Shown: positions 1-14,130 of the stretch, one piece after another
How the letters are laid out: every line of letters begins with the position of its first letter
How positions within the stretch are numbered: the first letter of the stretch is position 1
DNA from: Syngnathus acus
Lineage: Eukaryota > Chordata > Actinopteri > Syngnathiformes > Syngnathidae
Length of the DNA stretch: 64,000 nt
Reading direction: 5' to 3'
Assembly: GCF_901709675.1 (NCBI RefSeq)
Contig: NC_051103.1
Location: 3,271,501 to 3,335,500 of the forward strand
Made by a program: the position numbers and the translations under genes
Notes under the pieces: model-generated
What the model was told of the DNA's origin: nothing
Seen by the model: the letters and a program-made list of their open reading frames with translations, nothing else
Databases searched by the model: none

Positions 1-3000
1 ATTATTTAGCTTAGTGACTTTCTAAACTTGCCTGCTTGGACTCCCCTGATCTGCCAATGAAAATATTGCACAAGTTTGCAGGGAAAGGGTCAATTATAAA
101 TTTGAGGTTAGCCTTTCTGATGTCTCAGCAATCAATTCAGCCGGCTGATTGGAGACCTGGCGATCTTTGACATCTTCAACCCTCCCCCCCTTCTCTTGAC
201 CTTTTGACCTGTGAGTCTGCTCATCATATAGTGCAGAGCAAAACCCCCAACTCAGTTAATGGAGTCGCGTTTCGTGAGCCACACACAATGTGATCTAGAT
301 CCTCAACAAAAAATAGGAAAGCCTCCATATTAAGATTGCATCATCAGGACTTCCTCTGCACGGGAGACAACGTGGATCAATAAGTGTCCGCTTTGTTTAT
401 AGGCAGCGAGGTTGTGCTTATATGTGCTATGTCTCACTGTCACTTTGATTTAGCTCAAGGGTCAAGCGTAGGTCGCCATTAAAAAATTGTAGAATATTAT
501 TTAACGCTTAATTTATGTGCGATCGATACGGAGTCTAAACCACACCCGGGGATTTATGTTTTTGTTTGATTGGAATATTATCGGCCTACCTTCATAATTT
601 ACATCAGCGGCTCTCAAAGTGTGGCAGCAAATCCCTCATTCATCATCGGACTGATGTTAGTGAGGCCTAACTATATCGATATGTAAACAAGACGCTTGAG
701 CTGCAAGCCCTTTCTACCATAAAGACCTGGCTTGGGTCCTAATAGCTTTGTTGATGCTACGCTGAAATTCCGCTGGTCCGTGTGTGTCTCCATGCAACAG
801 TGAGGATGCACGGTATCCATCACACTTGAGGTTGAATAAATCCTAACTATACACAGACAGCGGATTATGGTTATTCATCATTATCATTGGGACAGAAAAA
901 ATATACTTTAGTACTGCCCTATCTGGAAAAACATAAGCCGGGTCACTTGGATCTCAAGGTGCTACACCTTTAGTAATATTTAAAAATATTCCGTGAATTA
1001 ATTCTAATTTATTGTTATTTATTTATTTAAATTGAATTACTTGAATTTATTTTATTTATACACTAAATTATTTAAAAAATAAAAAAAAATTCTAAACCTC
1101 AGTTACCCGTTATGAAAGACCTGGCCTATAAAAATGAAACGTTGCCCTTGAGCACACAAGTTTGCCCACCCCTTCACTTAAGCCATAATCTTGCTGGCTT
1201 TCCATTTTCTAAATTGCGTTGCTTCTGCTAGCATTCCGGCTCACACACAAAAATCATCTCATTGAAGGATAAACCACTGGAAGCCGAATATTTGGGATAA
1301 GATACAGCTTGAAACAATTCTCTCATCATTATGGGACTGTTGGCAAACACGCATGACAACATGTATCTGACAGTAATGGAAGGGCGTGAGTCACTGGCTC
1401 GACGTTTTATACGAAGGCGACGGCATAGCTTCCAACTTAGCTCACAAGTGGAAGCAAACTTCAAAAACCTTTAATCCTTCAATCCTGCCGCCGTCTATTC
1501 ATTAGAACTTCCTGACCGGCTAGCAAATTACACGGCATGAGATTGGTTTAATTATCCGTCCGAGTCCACTTTAACGGGCAGCGTTTTAATTAGTTTCAAA
1601 GTCAAACCGGTTTACATTGTGCGATTGGTCGCGGCTTCTCCGGCAAAATCCCGCCTGCGAAGGGTCGACCGTTTGCACCCGCGTTTCCTCTCAACCTGGC
1701 AGATCAAGGCAGCGCTGGAGACTCATATGATACGATAATTACTGGGAATACATCCAAATCCCCGTTGCTGCATGCTTGTATGTTCTATTTTCCGTTTGAG
1801 CGCTCTCCTGCTGACAGCTTGTTAAATGAACGGGCCCTCTCGTTGATTGCGGCGCGAGCGAACGCCAGGTCAAGTGAGGATTCGCGTTGCTTCGGCTCCA
1901 ACGCGTTTGGTGGTTTGCTTGATTTACATTTCAGGGAAAGGAGGGAAAAGCAGCCAGGCGTTGACTAAATAAAAAAAATAAATGATTTGGAGAATCGGCT
2001 CAATATGTTATTGATGTTTGGAATCGGGTTGGCATTGAATGTGTAAGTCGGCAAAGGAGTAAACTTGCCCTCGGGGAGGATCATTAACACCTAATGAAAC
2101 TGACCTCTCTGGTGGATATCTAGGGATGAACTTTGACCTCTTCCTAAAGTGCATGGCAAGTGCATAGCAAGTTCTTGGACAGAGGAGGACTTCGATACGG
2201 AACACCATGAAGTGCTTTAATATCGACCCGTGGTAATTAGTTCACAAAAACTATAAACGGAAGGTTTCAGTCAGCGCTTTAGTTTGAGTTAAATATGGGA
2301 AAAAGAACAACTGCAACTCCAAAATATATATATCTGGTTCCATCAAAAACACTTACATAGAAATGTTATCCTGTGTAATAGCGAGAAAATATTTTCTTGG
2401 TTTGTCATTATAGTAGTATGACATGGAATAAAATGAACGAAACTATGATGTTGAGTCAACATGAACTTTTTTTATGTTTGCTTAACTCGGTGATTATTAA
2501 AGTGTGGTACGAGTTCCACTAGTGGTAAGTGGGGCTCTCCCATTGTGGTATGTGGGGGGGAAAAAATGGAATGATATACAAATGGGGGGGAAAATGCAAA
2601 CATTTAAAGGGAATGTCAACTCAGAAATGTCATACATTTGTTTTTCAGTTTTACCTAACATCCTAATATTATGTTTGAAAGAAATAAAGACCCTTGCTTC
2701 TAATTGTATGTTTCCCTTTTACCTCCCAACCTTTGTTTTTTTTTCTCCCCCATCCGAGCAGAGGGTAAATTAGATGCCACTCCACATAACAGATGTCGGG
2801 GGAGTCGTGTCTCCTCTCCTATGCCGCCTGTCCCTCTCCGAGGACTCACTTAGGTGGGATGAAGTTTCCACCTAAGCACCCATTGAGGAGAAACTCTTTG
2901 AGGATGTGATCGCCTTTCAAGAAGTTAAGAGAAGGATGCAAATATTTCAACTCGAAACTTGCCATATTTTTATATATTTTTTTATTATTATATACATTAT

Positions 3001-6000
3001 GTATTATATCACATCTTGTTTTTATTTCATATTATTGTGAGACGCAAATATTTCAACTCGAAACTTGCCATACTTTTATTTTTATATATTTTTTTATTAT
3101 TATATACATTATATGTTATATCACATTTTATTTTTATTTCATATTATTGTGAGTCACATTTTTATTTGCAGATTTGTGAATTGACCCCAAGGGCTGCACA
3201 CAATAAAAAAAAACATTTAAATATTTTTTTATTATTATATACATCATATATTATATCACATCTTATTTTTATTTCATATTATTGTGAGACGCAAATATTT
3301 CAACTTGAAACTTGCCATACTTTTATTTTTATATATTGTTTTATTATTATATACATTATATATTATATCACATTTTATTTTTATTTCATATTATTGTGAG
3401 TCACATTTTTATTTGCAGATTTGTGAATTGACCCCAAGGGCTGCACACAATAAAAAAATAAGAAACTAGTAGTGACTGAGTGTCCTCGCTGACTTTCAGT
3501 AGTTCAGTCTGAGCACATATTAGCTGTCAGCATGAGAAAATATCATTAAGCTTTATTGTCTCCGGCAATGCCCCCAGTAGATTGGACCATGTCCTCTTCC
3601 TGTGTGCTGCTGGAAGCCGAGCTACACTTAATTCCCTCATAGGAGCCAGAGATAGGAACAATATCCCATCTCATCCCTTCTAGAACCTGACAGGACCAGA
3701 TTTCGCCTCCCCAACTTTCATTATTTAGCAATAGAGGACGTTTTATTGAGAGGTTGCAAACAGGTTTGAGATTTACAGTTTTTCATCACGGGCGCAGAGC
3801 ATATCGAGATTTACAGTGTCGAACGGAGGAGAGCGCGTATAAGCGAACGACTGGTGGAGGGAAAAAAAAGACTCAAGTGTGACAAATAAGAGTAAAAACA
3901 TGGGATTGACAGCAATTAGACTGAATTTAGGGGCAGAGAAGATGGAGGTGGTCCAGTGTCCAGGTCAGAGACAAGAGACAAGACATTCCCAAGAAAAATA
4001 GAATTTGCTGGCCACACGCATTTTCCAGCTTTCTTTTCCTTTCGCTCCATGACAGGAAACACATGGGCTGAAATAGAAGATCCTCATACTAACTACAAAC
4101 AGATGTGGTCATCATGCACGTCTCAAAAAAAAAAAAAGAATCACGCTTTATATGAATTCACTGACAATGTAGTCATAATTACTGCTGATCTTCCCCAAAT
4201 TATGAGATTGTTTTTCCAGCCATAATGAGCCTATACGTTGCTGACGCTTAGTTGAGCTCAAACACGAACCCTAATGAAGAAAAGCTGTAAATTGCCATAA
4301 GTAAATATTATGTCATTATTTTTCATTCCTTATGACAATGACTTGTCATTTACCTGGCTAATATCCTAAAGCACAAGAGCCAAGAATTAGCCATTTTTGC
4401 CATAATTGAGCAGGCCGAATTACTAAGGAATGACAAATTTATACAATTGAGGTCAGCTTGGCCTTCGACAACCATTCCAGTTTTTTTTTTTTTTACATGA
4501 TCCCATCGGAAATGTAATTTACCCACCCCTCAACGAAATGATACCCCCACTTACATCCCTTGATTGTAACGCTCCCATCCAACAAAACTCCATCCCAATA
4601 TAATGGGCGCAAGGTCGTGGAGAAGTGGAGCTAAACAATTTGTGCAACTTCAAATGAGGAAATCAGATGGAGGAGAGTCCATTGCTTATTTATTCTTTCC
4701 AGACGTGAATTTTTTTTTCCCTTGAATTGCTATTTGATCACGAGTTAAATATTTAGAATGCAGCAACCACAAATTGCTAAAATGTGTACAAATATTTCAA
4801 ACTGTTATCTACCTACTATAACCGCCGGTGCCGATAGATGTAATAAACTGAAATTTACAACTCACCGTATCGTATTGAACGTGTATTATAACTGAAATTC
4901 TTATTGATATCTGAATGGGTAATTTAAACGCCAAAACATCCCTTTTAGTGCCGGCGCCTTGAGAAAATCCATCCTGATCCAACCTTAATCTATGAAGCTA
5001 ACCAAAACATAGCTTTCATGCCATAAGGCGTCCATCTGCACCGGGAAGGCTTTGCGGGTTTTTTTGGATCAATGTGCAGGCTGCATCATAATCAGTCAAA
5101 CACACACCAATGTGCACGTTTGCCAAAAAACATCCCTGATCTGAGCTCAGGTAATAGAACACATCGTAACCAGCGCATGACCGGCAGCTGTGGGGCTTGA
5201 TCAATAGGCAGCGAAAGGAACGAGTAATATGATATTGATGGAAGCACAATTACAGGGATGGTAAGCAGATGTATGTGATTTTACTTGTCTGTCTCCCCGC
5301 AAGCAGCCATGCGTGCACCTGGATGCGAGTTAATGCATGTAATTTTTTTTTCTTCTTTTTTTTTTACAACATAAATGTACCAAGCCTGATTTGGCGTTTT
5401 CTAACAAGCACTTCGCAGGCTCGACATCGATCGGCCCGAGGCCTGCGGGAAATCAATTACACGGTGACTATGTTGTTAATATCAACATTACACAGGCTCT
5501 CCATTTACACATTTATCAAGTGCTACTGAGAAATAACCATAGAGGGAAAAAAAAAAAAAAGTAGTAGCAGTTTCCCTTTTTGAGTCATTGGACATAGAAA
5601 GGTAGCCAGAGTGAAGGAACAGAAGGCCAACTCTGGTGGTCCAGAACATGACGTCACAGAAGAGGAAAACGACTTCGGGGTCAAAATAAATGACCGATGG
5701 AAAGAGAAGGAGGAGGTAAATCCTCTAATCCAAATATAGCAGATGTCGGCAGGTTTTCGTGGCAGACAGACAGATGAAGACTGCGAACTTCTGGTGTGGT
5801 CACTATCAAGTCACTGAAGGCGGGGGAAAAAAAAAAAAAAAAAAAAGTCAAAGCACGTGTTTAGACAGCCAACAGGCCAAGTATAAGTCTGCCGCCACCC
5901 CAGACGTAAGTCATCACGAGCAAGAACTGAAATGCTGACACACAGGTCATGAAATTCCACTTTAATAGACATTGCACTTGTTTTGATGTATTTCCATTCC

Positions 6001-9000
6001 CTCCATGGCTTGATATTGATAGACAAAGTTTTGGACCGCTACATGCCCACCCAGTAACAACTTTCCCGGCCATCTGCTGTTTGTGTCTTCATCCGCTCCC
6101 AAAGTTCACTTAATTAAACTCGATTGGCTTTTCGTAGCTTGACGGTCGTTAAGCGTGCCGACGGCAGGAAGTATACACCCAGGTGGTCTCCGGTACAAGA
6201 GACCTCCAAGACGTCAACGACAGATATGCGACATGAGGAAAAAGTCCGACATTTGAATCGAGCTCGCAAGTCACGAGTAACTTTTTTTTTTTCTGTAATC
6301 AAATCTATTTTCTTGGATCCGCAGACACCACAAAAGGTACTGGCAGCATCCCACACACACTCAGTTGGATCTTGTTAATTCACCCCAGGCAGTCTCTCAA
6401 TAATAATAAAAACCACATATAAATCTTCCTTCCATTTTAATCAAGAATCAAATCAACAATCATTGTCGAAGTGCTGTTGATGTTCCCTTTATCCCTCTGT
6501 CTCTGCGGCGCCCACAGGCTTCCTCTCGTGACAAGAAGCCACGTGCACGACTGGGACAAGGCCATAATTGGTTCCATTCCTTTTTATTAAACTTATAGCC
6601 TGCATTGTTATTAGCTTGCCTGATGCCTTCCATATGGGATGTTACTAGCAAAGGCAAAAGGAAGGCAGCTTTTTTTTTTTTTTTTGCTTCCGATGTCAAC
6701 GTTTGCTTTGAGGAACGGCCCAAATGTTATCCGATATGAATTCAGAACATTATCCCATCAGAGTAAATAATAGACTCATTTCTGCTGTGAAATTGCTTTT
6801 TTGTCTGCCTCTCATATTTTGATTCAGCTGTCTTAATACAGTCCCATTTTGGAGATCACGCAGATGACAAATGAGGACAAAGATGAGGAATTGGTGTTTT
6901 GGATTTACTTCTTAAGAAATGACTTCATTGCAGGATGATCAATGACGCACATGCATCAAACTTCTGTCGGTGAAATTTCCGAGCGTCGCCGTCGTTGTGA
7001 TTCATCGAGTCGCAAAGCAACAAAGAACGTCACCCCTCTGAATCTTTTGAGAAGAACCGTGCAAAGTGATTCAGTTAGCATCCAAAACAATATTCTATTT
7101 TACATCAACATAATTGCTAACTTTTCGCGACTTATATGACAGGGAAAAAAAAAAAAACTTCCAGGCACTTCCATCTGCGACTTTAATTACAGCCATTCAT
7201 CATTCAAGTTAAGAATGCTTTTTATTTTTTTTCACACGACACATAAGCGTATTAAGATGCGACTTCAAGGGGATATTATAAATAATTGACCTTTTTGATC
7301 TTACGAGTCCGCTGAAAATGTGTGGGAATGAATCAACTGCAAATTTGTGCTTCTTTTATTTTTCCGTCTAACATTTAATTGAAAATAGCAAAGCTGTGCC
7401 CATCCTTTCGAGACAATGCGTCATTGTTCCTGCTTAACGTATCACTCGGCTGTCATTAAAGAAATGTCTTGGCTCCCTTTTACATCCTTAGAACTCTTTT
7501 AAATTGTTAAAAAGAATGACACTCGGGGTCAAATGTGGCGTTCGATATTTCTGTCGGTGGGGGGGGGGGGGAGCAAGGAAGGATGTAAAGATTTGAGTCT
7601 GTGAAGACAGTTTGATGGACTGGCTTTCCTTAAGTATGCAATACGGGGGGATTCTAGCGGGGTAAAGATGATGAATGGATTAAGTTTTCTCTTGGCATCA
7701 ATACATTTTCACTGGCAGTATATCGAGCTCCAAGAGGAGGAAAATTGCGAGCGTGAGTCACTCACATATGATTCTACGTTAGCCGTGGTGTAATTCAACT
7801 TAAGTACATTTACTCAACGACGGGGCTTCTGCTAAATTTTGGGCTCCTTTACAGTTCATTCTACTCAAAGCAAACACTTTAACAATTTCACTTACTTGAA
7901 ATGACGAAGTGTTGTGGATGGCAGGAATCTGTTCATTTGCAAGGACCAGGACCCAGAGGAAATCAATCCAGGCAAACAAAAGCTTTCATTCAGCCCAGAG
8001 GTTGGAGACCAGGAAGTAGGAAGACCAACACCACTGTAGAGAGAGAGAAAAAAATTAATATAGACTGATCAAATATTGTAGCATGTACACAAATGGTCCG
8101 CTAGGACAATAAAAAGGGCAAATGGATATTGCACAACTAGCAAATCTATGAAAACTGTAAATAATAGCCTACACTTGCAATCGAGTGGTACTTCAAAAGT
8201 GAGTCATGAACTTGTAAAAAAATATAATAACAGACGTCTCATTTTCTGTTGATCCTTCTTAGATTTAGATTCATGTGACTACAACCATAATAGCGATGCA
8301 GTGTGATGAGTCATGGGATTATTTCCAGATATTGTTCAGAGGATGAGACCTTCCAATGATCTGATCTCCATTAGAAACTATTCACAGTTGCTAAAGATTA
8401 GCACTGATGTTAATGTTTACATCTAAGCGGCTATGTTCTTCATTAGAGTTCTAACACAAAGTCGCTTGGATTATGTGAAACAGAATTTAGAAAATGCATC
8501 ACGATGGCACCAGTGATGGTTAAAAGAGGTTGTCGCTCCGGGGCATGCCACATGAAGAAGAGGCCATAATTGTGGAAGGTAGACATGCCGGGAGACAGAA
8601 AACATGCCTGAGCGACATGGTACAAAGAATCCTTGCATATTTGTGGTTTTGTTTTTATTTTATTTTATTTTATTTTTTTAAGTACAATATTGTAGTGTTT
8701 TTTTTTTTTAATAAGTGTGGCTGGAACGGATTAATGGCATTTCCATTCATTTTAATGGGCAAAGATGATTTATGTGGCCACGGAACCGAGCTAAATATAA
8801 ATTTTTTATAATTAGCGTTTTTGCTAGACATAACTACACATTTTCAGAATGTGCACCCTAGTCAAATGTTTCCTTGTTTAAATTTCCCCCCCCTCACACA
8901 CACCTGCAAAACATGCCAGCTGTAAATTTCTACTGCTTTTTTTCCATCCCATCTCAGTAAAATGATGGATGGCAATAGGCGCCTCTGTTTTCCTTATTCA

Positions 9001-11298
9001 TTCTGCTTTTCAACAGCTCATTATTAGCATCATTTAACATTTCCTGCACGGCGCTGTCTCCCTGGGTGAGGACCCGAGCGGGCACGTTGTATGATTCCAC
9101 CATGCAGACCAGGAAGTGTGCATTCCCTGCCTTGCCAACAACTGCAAAACCTAAACCTGGATAGGGGAAGGTTCTGGAACAAATTTGACCAGCCTATATG
9201 TTTAATGAGCTGAAGCAATACAATAATGGGACAATACAGCTCTTTGAGGAGCTGCTACAATTAATTTTTTTTCTTGTGTGCGTGTGAACTAAAATCACCG
9301 GTTAAATACGTCAACCTGTCTTTGGTTCCAGCACTGGAAAACCTGCTTCGCATTAAACCGCATCGCATGTGGACTTAGTGTAAACAAAAGACTAAGACTT
9401 CCTGGTTGCAGAGGCTCTCCTAGATGAAGACCTGCACTTAGAAAAAAGACAACGCAGCGTAAGGACTAACAAATGTGCTGCAGGCCTGAAAAGACTTGAG
9501 CTTGGCGAGGAACTGTCATTCTGCTGCCATGCCTCTAAGTAGTCACTGGCGTCTGTATTTCATCCTCTCTGCTTTCGTGTTTTACACAGGGTTACGCTGC
9601 TGGACCACAAATCTCCCGTCTGGTGCCGTTGGGGACAGCCAGTTGCTAAATAAAAACCGTGGTGGCGTAAGGATTCAGATCAGACAAATCTGCTTTGCTA
9701 ATCGAGGGAGAGACGAAAAAGTCCTGTACTTATAAATTGACACAGCCGCGATGGCTCCTGTGTTATATAAGATTAAATTATGTATTGTCTTTTTGCATTT
9801 TTACTTAGGACTGACAAGATAATTACACTTAGATGCTGGCGGGTGGATCATCATCATCAAGAAACACACATTTTAACTAGTATTCTTGCCTGATTATGTC
9901 AGTCAACTCATTAAATGTAATTTCTTTTTTTTTTATGTGATCTATTTATGGTCTACTGCAAAAGATTGCACCACAAACCAAAGTTATACCTTCTTCAATA
10001 CCCAATAGCGGATCAAAGGATGATTGATGTCACGTTAACACAGGCTGCGAATCAATGTCAATAAATCATTTCATCAAATTGCACAGTTTTACTTGATTTA
10101 AAATGTGCTGTTGTGATTAATAGCACATAGATGACAAAACCAAATGACTGTAGAATTGCATCTCATTTGAATAATGTGCAAAAATAGATCAATTCCAGCA
10201 CACCAGTAAATAATCACTGTTAAAATTCTGCTGTTTTCACGACAAAACCTATTGCGTGATGGACTATTCTGATATTATCCATGCTGTGTCAAATTTTCTC
10301 CACACATCGTGGCCTAAAATTAGAAACAGCCGAGCGTAAAAATCAAACATTAGTCGAAAGGGATGAGATATTCTATCCAATCAGCCAACTGTGAGGATTA
10401 TTCAAACATGGAGATGAGGGGGGGGAAAAAGCTGCGTTTGTGGGTTTACCGTCACAGCTCTTCATTCATGCTTAGCTATAGAAGACACTATCATGAGTCA
10501 GATTTAGCTTTGTGCAATCAAACGGACAGGAAATTGTCACATTCATCTTTGCCAAACTGTCTCTTGTTGAATCCCGTGCTGTGAATTATGATTGGAATAG
10601 ATTAGCATGGCAATATCCACCATGTAGGCCCATGTTGCAACATTTAGAAGAAATGAAAACCATCTTGGCAAAAGTATTGGGACATCTCTTGCCATTTCAC
10701 CTATGTATGGAATTAATTCTCGTGTCAATTAATTCATGTGTTGCAAGAGATGAAGGGTGTCATTTTTTTTTTTTTTTTAAATCAGCATATTTTTCACAAT
10801 TTTGTCCATGTGTTTAAACAGTATTTTGTGACAATTTTGCATGGGAGTGGGAATTTAAAATAACATAAAACACGTTTTACTCCCTTGGGTCAATAAAGGT
10901 TGATTTACAGAAAGTGAAATAACGAGACTATGGAGTTGCGTTTTAAAATTGAGTTTTGGATTAACTTGGCTAACACTTAAAAGAAGACTTAAAATACCAG
11001 TTTTAAGTATAACTGCCACCATTAATTTAACACAATATTAAATTACTAATTGCAAAATTAGCGATGTGAAGCAATATTCAGACATTTTTTTTTACGATAT
11101 GATTGATATTTCCATTCCTACAATATTTCCCACTGCACCCGAAAGCATCAAGTTAACAAGAAGCCATTTTGCCACGACCACGTTGAACAAAGTTGAAGAG
11201 ATACTGACACGACATTTTAAAACGTAGTTGTTAACATTTTAGTGTTGGTTGTCTTTGGAGTTGTTAGGAAAAATAGTAATCTAGCAAAAGTGCTAAAA
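1..11298. other. Gene-poor AT-rich flank
   Basis: I find no convincing coding exon here. Open frames are short and not bordered by plausible splice sites or family motifs. The stretch holds homopolymer runs, the tandem repeat at about 2939-3457, a GC-richer patch at about 1480-1940 that contains a CCAAT-type GATTGG box, and dense non-repetitive AT-rich segments (for example 4206-4460 and 6540-6650) that resemble conserved non-coding DNA. The segment near 1114-1160 reads, on the minus strand, like a worn hAT-type transposon end (GGGGTGGGCAAACTT). The last two are impressions from composition only. Confidence 0.6.
2939..3457. repeat. AT-rich tandem repeat with higher-order organisation
   Basis: Units of roughly 105-125 bp share the cores GCAAATATTTCAACT and TATATCACAT and recur about four times. 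They group into a longer period of about 247 bp: the GAGTCACATTTTTATTTGC segment followed by the GGGCTGCACACAATAAAA tail appears at 3151 and again at 3398. Alternating units end in GAGACGCAAATA or GAGTCACATT. This is a minisatellite array with two higher-order copies. Confidence 0.85.
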
Positions 11299-14083
11299 AT
11301 GGCCGCCATGAACTACAAGTGCATCTCTGAGCTTGATCCGAAATTGTCTAACCCTGTAAGTAAAAAAAAAAAAAAAGTTCTTTTTAATCATGGTGCATGC
11401 TGCAAGTTTGTGGCTGATTTAGTTGTTTGAATGCCGAATTCACGATAGAACTACTGCATATTCTTTCCAGATGTTGGTCGGCATAATAATAGGAAAAACT
11501 GATATTAAGCACTCCCCCGCCAGAAAAGGTATGTATCAAATGTATTATAATTTTAATAGCAGTACACTCAAAATATGATATCTATACCTTCGTGTCTTGT
11601 CTTTGGAGTTGTTAGGAAAAATAGTAATCTAGCAAAAGTGCTAAAAATGGCCGCCATGAACTACAATTGCATCTCTGAGCTTGATCCCAAATTGTCTAAC
11701 GCTGAAAAAAAAAAAGTTCTTTCGCCGCAAGTTTTAATTATTTTAGTAACATTACATTTTTAATCATGGTGCATGCTGAAAGTTTGAGGTTGATTTAGTT
11801 GTTTGAATGCCGGGTTGCTTGATTCACGATAGAACAATATCTTCGTGTCTTGTCCGCTAGCGCCCTCTTCTGGTGAATAGTTATAACGTGGTTTGATGAT
11901 TCTTTCTCATTTCTTGTTTAGATGCTAGAGTGGACAGACTCCTTTTTAGCTTCACAATTAAGGACTCTCCTGACTTCTTCATCAATGTGTTGGCCCTGGG
12001 AAGTGACCGTTACATTAACACAATGTTCAACAGTTACAATATCGGTGATGTTGGTGAGGCATCTTTCTCACTATCCATCAAAAATGGTCTAAAAAAAAAA
12101 AAAAAAAAAACTGGTGCAATATTGCTGCATGCTTATTTATTATGTCTCCAGTCACTATAGAAAATCCATTGGTGGCTATCAAAGATTTAGAGAAGGAGGA
12201 AAGATTCTGTCCGACTACACCAAGGTAAGTAATACTAATAATAGTTTGGAATGTCCCATTTCTCCTCTCTCTCTTTTTGTCAGTCCCTACAGGCTGATAC
12301 TGTCAGAGTTTTATTCTCAAGTGCATCTTTGTGTGGACATGGTCACCAAAGACCGCTTGCTGCCACTGATTCACATCCCAGTTAAGGACTCCAAGGACTT
12401 CTACAATCTGGGAGATATCCAGGCCTGCGGGAATAATCTGGACGGATCGTTCATAAACATACTCGCTGCTGTGAAAGGAGTAAGTTCGCCATCTTTTTCT
12501 GCATCCCAATTCACCATCATTCGCTTACCAGCCGCAATATTATGTGTAGATCGGCGAGATGAAACTATTTCAGAAATCAGATGGATGCCCGGGACAGAGG
12601 ATGGAAGTGAAGCTTTTTGATGAATTGGTCTCATCCTTCTCACTGGTTTGGTGTGCCTCTCGCTTCAGTGTTGTGTATTTGTGCTAGACTCGGAGACCTC
12701 TCCAGACTAACTTCCCGACCTCCGATTAATTCGCAGTTGGGACAGAGAAGCCATTAAGCAAGTTCAGACTTCTGTGTGCAAAGGGGCCGGTATGTTATTA
12801 CTACCTGTCACGTCCTATTAACATTCCCATACTAGAGGCAAGCATAACTGTGGAGACTTGAGATGTTATTTTGGAGATAACTTACGCGTGTTTTGACTCG
12901 ATTCCTCATTCCAAGTGATCTTCATAGCGGATGCAAAGATTACCTTTGACAGCTTCCGCAACGGAATGACCGCAACAGTCAACTCCAAAACCATTATCAC
13001 TGTCAATCCTGGTAAGCGTGTCACTGCGTCGTTCCACCTAAGTATCAACGACAATAAAACAAGAGTAGTCATTGCAAACTTGCACGCTCTGTCACATCAA
13101 TCATCATTTGTCGTCAAGACACGCAAGAGGCCGGCCTGCTCTACAGATATGCTGCGGAGATGTTGAAATCCGGAGCTCTGGAACAAGATGACATGCCACG
13201 TAACTTACATAACCCATTGACTGCCAGCCCAGTTAAAATGTTTTTTTGTAATTACTAGCAGTGCCTACGATCTCAGAATACACCAAAATCTTTGCATATC
13301 TATGTTGCCTAAATAATTGTGTACGATTTTGCAGTGGAGTCAATCACTGCCGTGTACACTGTTGCTCAACTGAAGGAAAAAAGCCAGGAGTCTCCAGAGC
13401 CAGTCTATGGCATCACAATCAGTTTCATCACCGGGTTCAATCTGGATTCTTCCTTTTCTAAAGTCATCAAGACTCGCTGGTACGCTCACCCGGCCACAGT
13501 GGATTGAGTTATTTGTCGGAATAATTTTTTTCTTGTCATACGTCTCAGCACCAATTGCAAGTTCCAGGTGACTGAGGGCATGCAGTATTGCAGCAACCAG
13601 TTGTGTCCGGGAAAGGGTCAAGTCTTCTCGTCCACAACTGGCTTTGACCTACTAATGGACCTCAGCGACCGCACTGGGACTCTGCAGTGCAACCTAAGAA
13701 GCCCGGTGGCTGACGCCATGTTGGGATGCACTGTTCGTAGTACAAACAGCACAATTATTTATTTACAATCAGAGGAAAAAAAACACATACTGTATATTTT
13801 CCTTTCGCTGCAGACTGAGCAGTTCACCCGTTTGACCGAGACCGATCGGTCTGCGTTGAAGTGGAAGTTTCTCCTGGAGACGAGCAAAACATATGTGAAG
13901 GTGAGGTAGCTATTCGCATTCCATCTCAAGGTAAATACGTAAATATTTCTGGAAAACCTTCTGTTTTAGATGTTCCGCTCCACTCGCACAAAGAGTGGGT
14001 TCCGGGCAGTGGTCCTGTCATGTTCACTGGTTGACACAGATGAAGCGACGCAGCACACTTCAGCCCAGCTGAATGAGGACTGA
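11299..14083 (+). CDS. meiob: Meiosis-specific OB-fold protein MEIOB, 13 coding exons
   Basis: MEIOB is a single-stranded DNA binding, RPA1-like protein that works with SPATA22 in meiotic recombination in the germ-cell nucleus. Exons: 11299-11355, 11471-11528, 11922-12053, 12152-12224, 12284-12479, 12550-12650, 12737-12789, 12916-13011, 13119-13199, 13335-13479, 13549-13732, 13814-13900, 13970-14083. They sum to 1377 nt (458 aa), close to the mammalian length. Visible landmarks are GIIIGKTDIK near the N-terminus, three OB-fold regions (about residues 20-145, 150-290, 300-440) with the block MTATVNSKTIITVNP in the second, and a zinc ribbon CTNCKF...YCSNQLC at about residues 331-350. Intron 11 has a weak donor (gttcgt). 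Exon 1 is partly duplicated in intron 2 (see 11598-11836). ATG 11299 was chosen; ATG 11308 in the same frame is an alternative. Confidence 0.9.
11598..11836 (+). pseudogene. Degenerate duplicate of meiob exon 1 and intron 1 start
   Basis: This segment repeats 11250-11452, including all of exon 1 and flanking sequence. The exon portion differs from the functional exon at only three positions and keeps the frame ATGGCCGCCATGAACTAC. The splice donor is lost: the functional copy reads CCTGTAAGT, this copy reads GCTGAAAAAA. It also carries about 36 extra bases after GTTCTTT. Because it lies downstream of exon 2, it cannot supply a normal first exon. Likely a local tandem duplication. Confidence 0.8.
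11859..11873 (-). promoter_or_regulatory. CTCF-like motif in meiob intron 2
   Basis: The minus strand reads CCAGAAGAGGGCGCT, which agrees with the CTCF core family CCASNAGRKGGCRS. It lies 49 bp before exon 3. Motif match only; occupancy is unknown. Confidence 0.4.
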
Positions 14084-14130
14084 GGAACTCACCGAAGATC
14101 CAAAGAGGACGTTCTAATGTTCTTCTCCTC

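Noticed and set aside
2959-3469. Open frames of 146 and 61 residues
   Set aside because: They are translations of the AT-rich tandem repeat (Tyr/Ile/Phe-rich, internally repeated), without start context or family similarity.
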